Assembly: GCA_024637255.1 (NCBI GenBank)
Contig: JAGXFO010000018.1
Coordinates: 1 to 64,000 of the forward strand
Reading direction: 5' to 3'
Length of the DNA: 64,000 nt
Source: Sulfurovum sp.
GTDB taxonomy: Bacteria; Campylobacterota; Campylobacteria; Campylobacterales; Sulfurovaceae
Shown here: positions 34,206 through 42,753 of the stretch, one piece after another
How the letters are laid out: every line of letters begins with the position of its first letter
Position numbering within the stretch: the stretch's first letter is position 1
Notes under the pieces: model-generated
Told to the model about the DNA's origin: nothing
Seen by the model: only the letters and a program-made list of their open reading frames with translations
Databases searched by the model: none
Translations under genes and position numbers: made by a program

Positions 34206-35240
34206 TTACGCCTCCGCCAATTCTTTAGCAGATGCAACGGCTTCTCTAAAATCACCCTTGAAGCTGTATTTTTCTTCCATAACTTGCATTTGTTCTTCAG
34301 TCATGTTTGCAACGTCTGCATATGTGAAGAAGCCCTCGTCGTTGAGTTTACCTTGGTATACTTTACCAACACCTGCTATCTTAGTCAAATCATCACCTTT
34401 AGTCTCTGCTTTTGGTGCTGCTTTTTCTTCAACAAGTTTTTCAACTTCAGCTTCAGTTGCCGGAGCTGACGCTTCAGCCATTAATGTTCTAATCTCACCG
34501 GCAGACACTTCTTCAATCTCACCGGCAGATACTTCTTCAACATCTCCGCCTGTTTTCTCTGCATAAATTGCTTTACCTTCAATCATTGCTTCAGCCATTT
34601 CTTGGCAGAAAAGATTGATTGAACGGATAGCGTCATCATTTCCAGGGATTGGATAATCAACCATATCAGGATCACAGTTAGTATCAAGTGGAGCAACAAC
34701 TTTCATACCCATTCTTCTTGCTTCTTTTACAGCAATATGTTCTTTCTCTGTATCAATAACGAACATCATGTCTGGAAGTTTCTTCATGTGTCTGAAACCT
34801 TCAAGGTATGAGCTTAATTTTTCTTTGGTTCTTAAAAGCATCAATGCTTCTTTTTTCGTCAACATTGCCAATTGACCATTTTCTTCCATTTGCTCAATAA
34901 TTTCAAGCTTTCTGATAGATTTCTTCATTGTTGGATAATTTGTAAGCATTCCACCCAACCATCTTGTAGAAACATAAGGCATACCACATCTTTCAGCATG
35001 TTCTTTAATGGCTTGTCTAGCTTGTTTTTTAGTTCCTACAAAAATCATTGTTTGACCTTCAGCAGCAGCATCTCTAACGATATTGTATGTATATTTGAAA
35101 TATCTAAGTGTTTTTTGAAGGTCGATAATATAAATATTTTTTCTTGCGCCGAAAATGAATTTCTTCATTTTTGGATTCCATCTTCTTGTTTGGTGTCCGA
35201 AGTGTACCCCACATTCGAGTAAGTCTTTCATTGTTACCAT
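34206..35240 (-). CDS. rpsB: Small ribosomal subunit protein uS2 with C-terminal helix-hairpin-helix extension
   Basis: uS2 covers residues 1-225: MKDLLECGVHFGHQTRRWNPKM, FVGTKKQARQAIKEHA, RWLGGMLTNYPTMKKSI and APLDTNCDPDMVDYPIPGNDDA. At 344 residues it is about 90 longer than usual. The extra part has an Ala/Glu linker containing a direct duplication (EEVSAGEI twice, mirrored in DNA near 34490-34535). The last 70 residues are a helix-hairpin-helix-like domain, DLTKIAGVGKVYQGKLNDEGF then TYADVANMTEEQM, of the kind found at the ends of some bL21 and NuoE-like proteins. What this domain binds is unknown. Confidence 0.94.
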   Translation of the reverse strand: MVTMKDLLECGVHFGHQTRRWNPKMKKFIFGARKNIYIIDLQKTLRYFKYTYNIVRDAAAEGQTMIFVGTKKQARQAIKEHAERCGMPYVSTRWLGGMLTNYPTMKKSIRKLEIIEQMEENGQLAMLTKKEALMLLRTKEKLSSYLEGFRHMKKLPDMMFVIDTEKEHIAVKEARRMGMKVVAPLDTNCDPDMVDYPIPGNDDAIRSINLFCQEMAEAMIEGKAIYAEKTGGDVEEVSAGEIEEVSAGEIRTLMAEASAPATEAEVEKLVEEKAAPKAETKGDDLTKIAGVGKVYQGKLNDEGFFTYADVANMTEEQMQVMEEKYSFKGDFREAVASAKELAEA

Positions 35241-35494
35241 AATTTTCTCCTTGGTATAAGTATTAATAGTTTAGAAGCATAGCTTCATCATTAGGTTTAA
35301 GCCACTATAGTCATCAACGCACAATGCGCAACCATTCAAGGAATAACTATATGAGTATTTCCAAATTCAGAGTGTAAAAACCCTTGTTAAAGAATAAGGA
35401 ACGCGATTATATCGAAATGATGTTTAAATAAATATGAATTTATGAGAAATGCGCAGGAACGCTCTTAGTGAGTGCCCTTCATAGTATCGTAGAA

Positions 35495-35962
35495 TTAAGC
35501 CTGTAGCGTTTCGAGTTTAACCCTTACAGCATCTGCATGACCTTTGACTTTCACGTTACCCCATACTGCTGCAACTTTACCCTCAGGGTCTATAATAAAT
35601 GTTGAACGCACCACACCCATATACTCTTTACCCATGAACTTTTTGAGCTGCCATACGCCAAATTTGCTACAAAGCTCTTTGTCTTCGTCTGCAAGTAGTG
35701 TTATTTTTAGGTTCTTTTTTTCTATGAAGTTTCTGTGTTTCCGAGGAGAATCCGGACTCACGCCCAAGACTATGGCAGACAAGTTTTCAAAGGCTGGAAG
35801 TGCCGCTGTGAAATCGCAGGCTTCTGTCGTACATCCTGGCGTATTGTCCTTGGGGTAAAAATAAAGTACAATCCACTTGCCTTTAATATCTCTAAGACAA
35901 ATCTCTTCTTCATCCTGATTTGCCAAACAGAAATCTGGTACAACATTTTCAACTTCTAACAT
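35495..35962 (-). CDS. bcp: Thioredoxin-dependent peroxiredoxin, Bcp/PrxQ type
   Basis: A peroxiredoxin of 155 residues that reduces hydrogen and organic peroxides. The active site is FYPKDNTPGCTTEACDF: the peroxidatic Cys is in PGCT and the resolving Cys lies five residues later, the alpha2-type PrxQ arrangement. ARKHRNFIEKKNL-like and RSTFIIDPEGKVAAVW segments complete the thioredoxin fold. It is monocistronic, divergent from the small plus-strand gene at 36007, and about 250 bases from rpsB. Reducing partners could be TrxA/TrxB encoded at 62-64 kb. Confidence 0.92.
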   Translation of the reverse strand: MLEVENVVPDFCLANQDEEEICLRDIKGKWIVLYFYPKDNTPGCTTEACDFTAALPAFENLSAIVLGVSPDSPRKHRNFIEKKNLKITLLADEDKELCSKFGVWQLKKFMGKEYMGVVRSTFIIDPEGKVAAVWGNVKVKGHADAVRVKLETLQA

Positions 35963-36006
35963 ACTTTATCCTTTGAATTAAATAACTTTTTTGCTAGTAT
36001 AACAGA

Positions 36007-36222
36007 ATGAATACAGAAAATAAACAAACCAAAGAAGAACTTTTGGAAGAGATAGAGAGCCTTATTGCTTACGGCAGAGAAGAGACAAGTATTAACCCTG
36101 CCCTTTTGGCATACTTGGAAATAGACGACCTCATTTCAATAAAAAGAAAACTGCTAGAGCGTGCAGGAAAACTTCGCGAAGAGGATAAGGCATGGCTGGA
36201 ACAATTTATAAAGTATCAATAA
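36007..36222 (+). CDS. Conserved-looking small charged protein
   Basis: A protein of 71 residues, mostly helical and rich in Glu, Lys and Leu (ELLEEIESLIAYG and LLERAGKLREEDKAWLEQF). It has no cysteine, membrane helix or signal peptide. The codon pattern resembles the neighbours and the frame fills the space between divergent bcp and the DUF420-like gene, so it is probably real. I do not recognise a family with confidence; function unknown. Confidence 0.65.
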   Translation: MNTENKQTKEELLEEIESLIAYGREETSINPALLAYLEIDDLISIKRKLLERAGKLREEDKAWLEQFIKYQ

Positions 36223-36326
36223 CCAAACCCGTAACCTACTAAAACAAAACACTCTTAATTTAATGATTTTTTTGAGGTTCCTTAGCTCATTTATGATAAG
36301 CTGACAAAAAAATGATAGGAATTATT

Positions 36327-36806
36327 ATGGATTATATTTTTCAAACAGGGTTTTTAGGAACGAGAGCACCACTTTTTATGGACATTGTATCTGTCATTGT
36401 TGCCGTATTGCCTTTTTTGATTTATGGGGCAATCATGCTTGCAAAGAAAAAGAATTATCGTGCACATGAAAATGTTCAGAGTTTCCTTTTTGTGATTTCT
36501 GTGATTGTAGTAGGGTTTTTTGAGTATGGCGTACGTATGGAGGGTGGATACAAAAATTTAATGGAAGGTAGTTCTGTATCACATGATTATCTTTTGTATG
36601 TATTGGTTTTTCATATCATGATTTCTGTAAGTACATTAATTATATGGACAAAAACACTTTATTTTGCAAAGCGTGCCAAAAAACAGTCCAAACTCCCAGG
36701 ACTTTATACGCAAGCACATAAAAAAGATGGGCAATGGACCTTTATAGGAATACTATTGACCATGCTGACGGGCGCTTGGGTTTATATGTTGCTTTTTGTA
36801 TTTTAA
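36327..36806 (+). CDS. DUF420-like multi-pass membrane protein
   Basis: A 159-residue integral membrane protein with four predicted helices: about 17-35, 51-68, 85-105 and 140-158. The end, GLYTQAHKKDGQWTFIGILLTMLTGAWVYMLL, resembles the last part of DUF420 proteins, with histidines placed in and near helices, and these proteins often occur near cytochrome oxidase genes. I choose the ATG at 36327, preceded by AGGAAT. The function is not established. It is followed after 2 bases by the DUF523 gene. Confidence 0.7.
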   Translation: MDYIFQTGFLGTRAPLFMDIVSVIVAVLPFLIYGAIMLAKKKNYRAHENVQSFLFVISVIVVGFFEYGVRMEGGYKNLMEGSSVSHDYLLYVLVFHIMISVSTLIIWTKTLYFAKRAKKQSKLPGLYTQAHKKDGQWTFIGILLTMLTGAWVYMLLFVF

Positions 36807-36808
36807 CT

Positions 36809-37252
36809 ATGAGAAGCGTTGCAATATCAGCCTGTCTTTTGGGTCAAAAGTGTCGCTATGATGCTTCCGATAATAAAAATGAAATCTTATTGGCTCAATT
36901 GGCAGGCGTGAAACTCATCCCTTTTTGTCCTGAAGATCATGCCTTTGGAAGCCCCAGACCTACTATGGATTTGGTGCGTACCGCCCAAGGAGATAAAGCA
37001 CTCTCCAATGCTACAAGAAAAGACCTTTCAAGTCCTGTAATACAATACGCCATAGATTTTTTTGATGCATATAGCGGTATAGATTTGTTGATAGGTAAAG
37101 ACAGAAGTCCGAGCTGTGGTGTGTGTTCTGCCAAACTCTATGATGAAGAGAAAAACTTACTCTCCTCAAGTGAAGCAGGGCTTATGGTAAAAGAGGCAAA
37201 AAAACGGCATATTCGCTGCATGGATGCGGAAGAGTTTAGAGGATTAGAATGA
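36809..37252 (+). CDS. DUF523 family protein
   Basis: A 147-residue DUF523 protein. The family features are RSVAISACLLGQKCRYDASDNKN at the start (Cys in SACLLG), then FCPEDHAFGSPRP, and the Cys pair in LIGKDRSPSCGVCSAKLYD. The conserved cysteines suggest metal or cluster binding, but no function is agreed. The start at 36809 lies 2 bases after the DUF420-like stop, and the end overlaps htrA by 4 bases (ATGA), so the three genes form one transcript. Confidence 0.85.
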   Translation: MRSVAISACLLGQKCRYDASDNKNEILLAQLAGVKLIPFCPEDHAFGSPRPTMDLVRTAQGDKALSNATRKDLSSPVIQYAIDFFDAYSGIDLLIGKDRSPSCGVCSAKLYDEEKNLLSSSEAGLMVKEAKKRHIRCMDAEEFRGLE

Positions 37253-38688
37253 GATTATTATTTACTATACTGTTGAGTACACTTTTTTTATTTGCTACTG
37301 CACAGCAGGAAGATGTAACCAAGCAAGCTATCGTCAAAATCTATACCACAGCAAAAATACCCAACTACCAGGAACCATGGAACAGCTCGATGAGAAACAG
37401 TACGGGTTCAGGGGCTATTATAGAAGGGGAATACATACTCACTAATGCTCATGTGGTAGCTGATCAGGCTTTTATTGAAGTGCAGCGATATGGGCAACGT
37501 AAACGATACATCGCTAAAGTCTATGCAGTCTCTCATCAGGCAGATTTGGCACTGCTAAAAGTAGAAGAAAAAGGATTTTTCGAAGGTGTCATACCGCTTA
37601 CTTTTGGCTCACTCCCCAATGTTGAACAAAAAATAGTAGTGTATGGTTATCCTATGGGAGGAAGTACGCTCTCTGCTACCATTGGGGTTGTGTCACGAGT
37701 GGAACATCATGTCTATGCCCATAGCGGAGAGTCCTTTTTAGCCGTACAGGTGGATGCTGCTGTCAACCCTGGAAATTCAGGCGGACCTGCGCTTTCAGGC
37801 GGAAAGATAGTCGGTGTTGTCATGCAGAGTATCGCCCAATCTCAAAACATCGGGTATCTTGTGCCTGTAAACATGGTGCAACACTTTATTGAAGATATGA
37901 AAGACGGCACATACGATGGGTTCGCAGATTTGGGACTGGGTACACAAAAACTAGAAAATCCCGCCATGAGACGATACTATGGGCTTGATGACAATACCAG
38001 TGGAAAACTCATCGTAAAAGTGATGCACGGCTCACCTCTGGCGAAAGAATTGCACGAAGATGATATTTTAACTGCTGTAGATGGATACAATGTAGAAGAT
38101 GATGGTACAGTAGAATTCAGAAAACATGAATACACACACTATCAGCATTTTGTAGATGCCTATCAGATGGGAGAAAAAGTCAAGCTTGACATTATCCGAA
38201 ACAAAAAGAATATACAGGTTGAGGCGCTGCTAAAAAACACTGCAGACGACATGTACCTGGTTAAGACGACACGCTATGATGAGATGCCGAGTTATTTTGT
38301 CTACGGAGGGTATGTTTTTTCTCCCTTGACTAGAAATCTTATTGTCTCAACGACACTCAATCGGTTGACTTTGAGTTATTTGGCCTCAAAATGGCAAGAA
38401 GATGACAAAAATGAGGTAGTAGTTCTACTTAAAGTCTTGGCTTCGGATGTAAGTAGAGGAGACAATGATTTTGCCATGTGGCCCATTGATAAAATCAACG
38501 GAGAAACCTTTAAAAATTTTAAAGAATTTTACCAGAAGATGGAAGCATCAAAAGGCCGGTATATCGTCTTGGAGGACGCAGACAACACAAAAGTGATTAT
38601 AGACAAAGAAGAAGCACAAAAAAAACAGCATGCTATCCTTGAAAAATACAATATTGAGTTTGATAAATCTATTGATTTAAGAAAATAA
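37249..38688 (+). CDS. HtrA/Deg-type serine protease with PDZ domains
   Basis: A periplasmic S1C protease of 479 residues. A signal peptide covers residues 1-19 (MRLLFTILLSTLFLFATAQ). The catalytic triad is visible: His68 in LTNAHVV, Asp99 in QADLALLK, Ser177 in NPGNSGGP. The region after 215 holds one PDZ domain (about 220-310, with MHGSPLAKELHEDDILTAVDG) and a second divergent PDZ-like part (about 400-470, with MWPIDKINGETFKNF). This layout is closer to plant-type Deg9 proteins than to DegP/DegQ. It is the last gene of a three-gene transcript after DUF420-like and DUF523. Confidence 0.88.
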   Translation: MRLLFTILLSTLFLFATAQQEDVTKQAIVKIYTTAKIPNYQEPWNSSMRNSTGSGAIIEGEYILTNAHVVADQAFIEVQRYGQRKRYIAKVYAVSHQADLALLKVEEKGFFEGVIPLTFGSLPNVEQKIVVYGYPMGGSTLSATIGVVSRVEHHVYAHSGESFLAVQVDAAVNPGNSGGPALSGGKIVGVVMQSIAQSQNIGYLVPVNMVQHFIEDMKDGTYDGFADLGLGTQKLENPAMRRYYGLDDNTSGKLIVKVMHGSPLAKELHEDDILTAVDGYNVEDDGTVEFRKHEYTHYQHFVDAYQMGEKVKLDIIRNKKNIQVEALLKNTADDMYLVKTTRYDEMPSYFVYGGYVFSPLTRNLIVSTTLNRLTLSYLASKWQEDDKNEVVVLLKVLASDVSRGDNDFAMWPIDKINGETFKNFKEFYQKMEASKGRYIVLEDADNTKVIIDKEEAQKKQHAILEKYNIEFDKSIDLRK

Positions 38689-38781
38689 AAAGCAACTGCA
38701 ATTCAATGAAACCGGTACTTGGGAAATTTCAGTTCTGCACATGAAACAGAGTCAACAAATCATAACAATAAGCAACACCCC

Positions 38782-38820
38782 ACGGAATGAGAGTTGCAAC
38801 CGTGAGGGATTCTAACTCTC
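38782..38820. other. Paired hairpins in the htrA to 38950 intergenic region
   Basis: TGAGAGTT and AACTCTCA can form an 8-bp stem, while ACGG and CCGT plus flanking C/G runs form an alternative overlapping stem. No T-run follows. The 261-base gap (38689-38949) otherwise contains only a possible -10 box (GATATAAT at about 38834) for the downstream gene. Confidence 0.35.
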
Positions 38821-38949
38821 ACAAGAAACACTGTGATATAATCTCGCCCTATAAAAAATTTATTCCTCTCTTATCTGGAATAGGTATACTCTGCAAATAG
38901 ATACAAACTATTTCGGCAGAAGTAAAAAATTTAATTAAAAAGGTTTAAA

Positions 38950-39675
38950 ATGGATCTCAGTATAAGTTATCACCCAATTACCAAAGAACAAATGAAAGAG
39001 TGGTATTTTGATGCGTTTGAAGATATAGGCGTAGCCGAAACATTAAAAGTAAAAATACCGCAAGAACAGTTGAGACGCCACAACAGTGAAGAGCTTGAAG
39101 CGTTCTATCAAGATAAATACAAAACAATGATTAAACGCTCCAGAGAACTTGACTATGATAACTTCAATAAATGGCATGCTTATTTCATAGCCATAACACA
39201 AGGCTTCTTTGAAAAATTCTTCTTTATTCACGGAAGTGCAATCTCTGCCATATTGGATACAGAGTTTCACAATACCTATGTTACGGCATGGGAAGATATT
39301 ATACCAAGTGATTATATTGAAGATTTGCATGTTAGCAAGAAACTTGAGGGGCCTTTTAGCGGCGGAGCGTATATGGCGCCAGAACAAGTAAAACAACTTC
39401 TAAACGACTATGAGAACGATAGTGAGATAAAAGACATTATAAACGGGCAATTTCCAGGTAGAAAAATAGATGTATTGCTGGCTGCCCTCAGGTATGCAAG
39501 TAAAAATGACCAAGGTTTGCTTGAAGCTGCCAAAGTTATCGACCAAAGTAGTGAGCTATTTGAAGAGCCTTCTTGCTACAGCAATCTTTTCAACTGTGAT
39601 GTTATAAGTGCCGCAGTCTATACCTCGGACCTGGCTGCACATTATGATGAAATATATAAGGGTACAGGAGACTAA
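38950..39675 (+). CDS. Protein of unknown function upstream of truncated hemoglobin
   Basis: A soluble protein of 241 residues, with no signal peptide or membrane helix. It is helical and acidic, with aromatic-rich stretches (NKWHAYFIAITQGFFEKFFFIHGS) and a C-terminal part holding three cysteines (PSCYSNLFNCDV and one alone). A Shine-Dalgarno site (AAAAGG) precedes the ATG. I do not recognise the family. The globin gene follows after 25 bases on the same strand, so a shared role in oxygen, NO or sulfide handling is possible but unproven. Confidence 0.7.
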   Translation: MDLSISYHPITKEQMKEWYFDAFEDIGVAETLKVKIPQEQLRRHNSEELEAFYQDKYKTMIKRSRELDYDNFNKWHAYFIAITQGFFEKFFFIHGSAISAILDTEFHNTYVTAWEDIIPSDYIEDLHVSKKLEGPFSGGAYMAPEQVKQLLNDYENDSEIKDIINGQFPGRKIDVLLAALRYASKNDQGLLEAAKVIDQSSELFEEPSCYSNLFNCDVISAAVYTSDLAAHYDEIYKGTGD

Positions 39676-39700
39676 TGTTTCTCTATCACAAGGTGCTGCT

Positions 39701-40087
39701 ATGAGCCAGGAACTGCTAAAGAGTATCAGTGAAGAAAATATTGGAATACTCGTAAGGACATTTTACGCCCAAGTGCTGGAAGATACCATATTGGCTCCTT
39801 TTTTCATAGAAAAGCTTGGAGACAATCTTCAGAGTGAAGTATGGGAAGAACATTTACTACTTTTGACCGAGTTCTGGAAGTTTGTTGCCTTGGGCTACGA
39901 TGAATACAAAGGCAACCCGCTGCAGCCTCACTTTCATATCGCAGGCATAAGCCGTGAGGCCTTCGCCAGATGGTTAAAACTTTTTCATCAAACCATAGAT
40001 ACACTCTATACCCCTTCAGTTGGTGAATATTTTAAACAAAAAAGTACCGATATAGCTGAGAACTTTATGCGCAAACTAGGTCTATAG
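39701..40087 (+). CDS. Group III truncated hemoglobin
   Basis: A truncated globin of 128 residues, like Campylobacter Ctb (group III). Family traits: ISEENIGILVRTFYAQVLEDTILAPFF, EVWEEHLLLLTEFWKF with the B/E-helix aromatics, and NPLQPHFHIAGISREAFARWLKLF with the proximal His. I choose the ATG at 39701 (MSQELLKS), the normal family start; the longer open frame overlaps the previous gene. The usual roles of the family are O2 binding or moderating NO stress. It is probably transcribed with the unknown 241-residue protein. Confidence 0.88.
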   Translation: MSQELLKSISEENIGILVRTFYAQVLEDTILAPFFIEKLGDNLQSEVWEEHLLLLTEFWKFVALGYDEYKGNPLQPHFHIAGISREAFARWLKLFHQTIDTLYTPSVGEYFKQKSTDIAENFMRKLGL

Positions 40088-40383
40088 CCAAACTGGCCTA
40101 CTTCTGTCTATTGTAGAGTATTTTTCCGTGTTTCGTTTTACCTCAATCAAGTAACAAATAAGTATTCCATGGGGAATCCCTAAGTATCTCTTTACAAATT
40201 TGGCTATGATAACTGCAAGCGTAGAGATTTTTTATTCATCTTAAAATCTCATTTGGCTACATAGCCAAACAACATTAATATGTTACATTTTACTTTTGTA
40301 TTTTGATGCTATACTAAGAAATTAAGTCATTTTAATTATTAATTAAGATTCTATTTCTTATAAGTATATATAATTTATTCATA
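40088..40383 (+). promoter_or_regulatory. DAB operon upstream region with probable promoter
   Basis: This 296-base gap holds no gene. A TTTGGCT/AGCCAAA inverted repeat lies at about 40254-40268 and ATTCC-ATG-GGAAT at about 40164-40176; either could be operator or terminator DNA. A good -10 (TATACT, 40310-40315) with T-rich upstream DNA is the likely dab promoter. No LysR-type regulator gene is adjacent, although such regulators often accompany dab genes. Confidence 0.45.
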
Positions 40384-42006
40384 ATGGAGTTTTCAGTGGA
40401 AAAACTAGTCTTATTCATACCATTTATACCGGTTTTGATTGCTTTTTTGTTAGCCTTTCTAAATCAAAAAATAGCCATGCCAAAAGTAAGTATCTTTTTC
40501 TCTTCGATTGTAGCACTTTTGGCGCTCTATGGTACCTACTATGTTATGAGCAGTGGCAAAGAAATCTATGGTTTTGGCGGACTTCTTGTTTTTAATGAGC
40601 TTTCAGCCATTCTCGTACCGTATGTTGCCATTCTGGGTCTTGTCATCCGTAAATATGCCACAAAATATATGTGGGATGAAGCTGGCTATAAAAGATTTTT
40701 TATACTTCTAAACTTTATTTTTTCAGCTATTTACTTACTGGTAATGAGTAACCACTTAATTATTTTAGCCCTTGGCTGGCAACTTATGAGTATCAGTCTT
40801 TACCTGCTGATCTCGTTTAATGTCCAATCAAAATCTGCTATTAAAAATGGTGGGTGGACGATGCTCGTACACAAACTGGCAGACCTGCTCTTTATCATAG
40901 CTGTTATTCTCACCTATAAAACATTTGGTAGTTTTGATTTAACCCAACTCAGTCAAAAATGGCTAGAGATGTCGCAAAATAGTCCTGTAGATAACCCTGT
41001 CATTTACGTAATAGGCTTCTTGTTCTTATTTGCAGCGATGATGAAATCTGCTATCATGCCTTTTCACCTCTGGCTACCTTATACTTCAGAAGCACCTACG
41101 CCTGTCTCTGCACTTATGCATGCGGGAGTAGTGAATGTGGGAGGTATACTCTTAAACAAGATGGCTTTCTTGCTACTTTTAACTCCTGCTGTACTCAATG
41201 TGGCATTTGTGATGGGACTTATCACTGCTATCTTTGCGTCTATTCTCATGCTTGCCGTATCGGATATCAAGCGTTCTCTTGGCTACTCTACCGTAGGTCA
41301 AATGGGCTATATGATCATGGAAGTAGGACTGGGTGCATTTTCTCTTGCTATTTATCATCTTATGGTACACGGCATATTTAAAGCTTCTCTCTTCTTGGAA
41401 TCAGGAAGTCTCATCAATCAGGCAAGAAAAGACCCGAATGTACCAAGACGTCTTTCGCATGAACTTTTCTGGGAAGAGAAGCCACAATATAACAGTATAA
41501 ATATGTTCCGTATGATTGCTTTCTTTACTGTATTACCAGTCATTGTTTTCATTGGAATAAAATTTCTACTCGGTGAAGATCTCTTCCACTTTAACGCAGC
41601 TACTCTTATACTCGCATTTGCTTGGCTTACCGGTACGCAACTCTTTTTGTCTTTCTTTGAAGTATCCAAAGCAAATTCACCAAAAGTCATTCTCGCGCTT
41701 ATAAGCTCCTTTATTATTGTATTGTTTACTTATGAATTTGTAGGACTATCCCTTGAACATTTTCTATATGGTGAACATGGACTTCTCTTTTATGAGGTTG
41801 CTACACTCCATGTATCGGGCACCATGACCCTACTTATGCTGATAGCCATTATGATTGTTGGTTGGTATTTTACCTATAGACAACATTTTGTTGGCATACC
41901 TATAGGTGAGCATAAACCTAATAAATCCAAATGGCGACTCTACAAGATGCTGGCAAAAGAAGGTTACATCTCAGACATATATGTCAAATATTTCAAAATT
42001 TTTTAA
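40384..42006 (+). CDS. dabB: DabB-like proton-conducting membrane subunit (NuoL/MrpA family)
   Basis: A multi-pass membrane protein of 540 residues from the NuoL/MrpA antiporter-like superfamily (proton_antipo_M). Family motifs: HLIILALGWQLMSISLYLLI, MMKSAIMPFHLWLPYTSEAPTPVSALMHAGVVNVGGILLNK (split here by helices), and GYSTVGQMGYMIME. It lies 12 bases before a membrane gene and then dabA, which is the DAB arrangement rather than a nuo operon. DabB couples the cation gradient to CO2 uptake by DabA. Role inferred from context and family. Confidence 0.88.
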   Translation: MEFSVEKLVLFIPFIPVLIAFLLAFLNQKIAMPKVSIFFSSIVALLALYGTYYVMSSGKEIYGFGGLLVFNELSAILVPYVAILGLVIRKYATKYMWDEAGYKRFFILLNFIFSAIYLLVMSNHLIILALGWQLMSISLYLLISFNVQSKSAIKNGGWTMLVHKLADLLFIIAVILTYKTFGSFDLTQLSQKWLEMSQNSPVDNPVIYVIGFLFLFAAMMKSAIMPFHLWLPYTSEAPTPVSALMHAGVVNVGGILLNKMAFLLLLTPAVLNVAFVMGLITAIFASILMLAVSDIKRSLGYSTVGQMGYMIMEVGLGAFSLAIYHLMVHGIFKASLFLESGSLINQARKDPNVPRRLSHELFWEEKPQYNSINMFRMIAFFTVLPVIVFIGIKFLLGEDLFHFNAATLILAFAWLTGTQLFLSFFEVSKANSPKVILALISSFIIVLFTYEFVGLSLEHFLYGEHGLLFYEVATLHVSGTMTLLMLIAIMIVGWYFTYRQHFVGIPIGEHKPNKSKWRLYKMLAKEGYISDIYVKYFKIF

Positions 42007-42018
42007 AGAGGGGTGTAA

Positions 42019-42753
42019 ATGTTAATAGATTTCATTTTATTGTTTTTGTTTGCGGGAGTACCGTATTACGTCTTTTTTGAAAAGACAAAGATTCTAGGGA
42101 AAGAAAAAATATTTCTTCTTTCCGCATTTCTAGTCATTATTGGGATGATAGTATCGTACAAGTTTCCACAAGAAACATCCATGCCATTCATCATTGTAGC
42201 ATTCCTGGCTTCTTTGTTTTCTCTACACAAAGCAAAGAAGACAAATAACCTTTATAAGCTAACCTACTATATACTTTTTTTTAATGCGCCTTTGCTCATT
42301 ATGTTTAAAACAGAAGAAAGTATCTTATATGGGATATCATTACTCGTGACATTATTGGGCGTCTATCTTATGGGCAAATATTATGAGCGTAGCTATGGAA
42401 GTGCCAATTATCAATCCGTCAGCGGTATTACACTCGTTACACCCTATGCCGGGCTTATCTTAACCATTTATTTTACGACTTTAGCACTCTACCCACCTTT
42501 TCCAAATGCGCTTTTGTTTTTAAATGGCATACTCAATTCTGAAATAACTGTGATGTGGTATCTCATTGTGATGGTTATATTTTTTGGAAACTTCCTCATC
42601 GCTGTGAGAGTGATGGCAAAAACAGTCTTTGGTAAACCAAATGATAATGTACACTATATTGACGTAGCGCCCAAAGAAAGATGGCTACATCTTGCCATAT
42701 TTACACTATTACTAATCCTTAGTATTGTAGGACTCCAGGAGGTACTTTCATGA
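42019..42753 (+). CDS. Membrane protein of unknown function inside the dab operon
   Basis: A very hydrophobic protein of 244 residues with about seven predicted helices (for example FILLFLFAGVPYYVFF, FLLSAFLVIIGMIVSY and WYLIVMVIFFGNFLIAVRV). Its start follows dabB by 12 bases after a GAGGGG-like site, and its end overlaps dabA by 4 bases, so it is translated with the transporter. It has no recognised motif. It may be a third subunit or an assembly partner of DabA-DabB; the two-gene DAB systems described from Halothiobacillus lack it. Confidence 0.75.
   Translation: MLIDFILLFLFAGVPYYVFFEKTKILGKEKIFLLSAFLVIIGMIVSYKFPQETSMPFIIVAFLASLFSLHKAKKTNNLYKLTYYILFFNAPLLIMFKTEESILYGISLLVTLLGVYLMGKYYERSYGSANYQSVSGITLVTPYAGLILTIYFTTLALYPPFPNALLFLNGILNSEITVMWYLIVMVIFFGNFLIAVRVMAKTVFGKPNDNVHYIDVAPKERWLHLAIFTLLLILSIVGLQEVLS

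Noticed and set aside
38740..38850. A small non-coding RNA or tRNA-like element
   Set aside because: Only short, mutually exclusive hairpins are present, with no promoter-terminator pair and no tRNA cloverleaf.
40384..42006. A complex I (nuo) gene
   Set aside because: The NuoL-like protein is followed by dabA rather than by other nuo genes, so DabB is the better reading.
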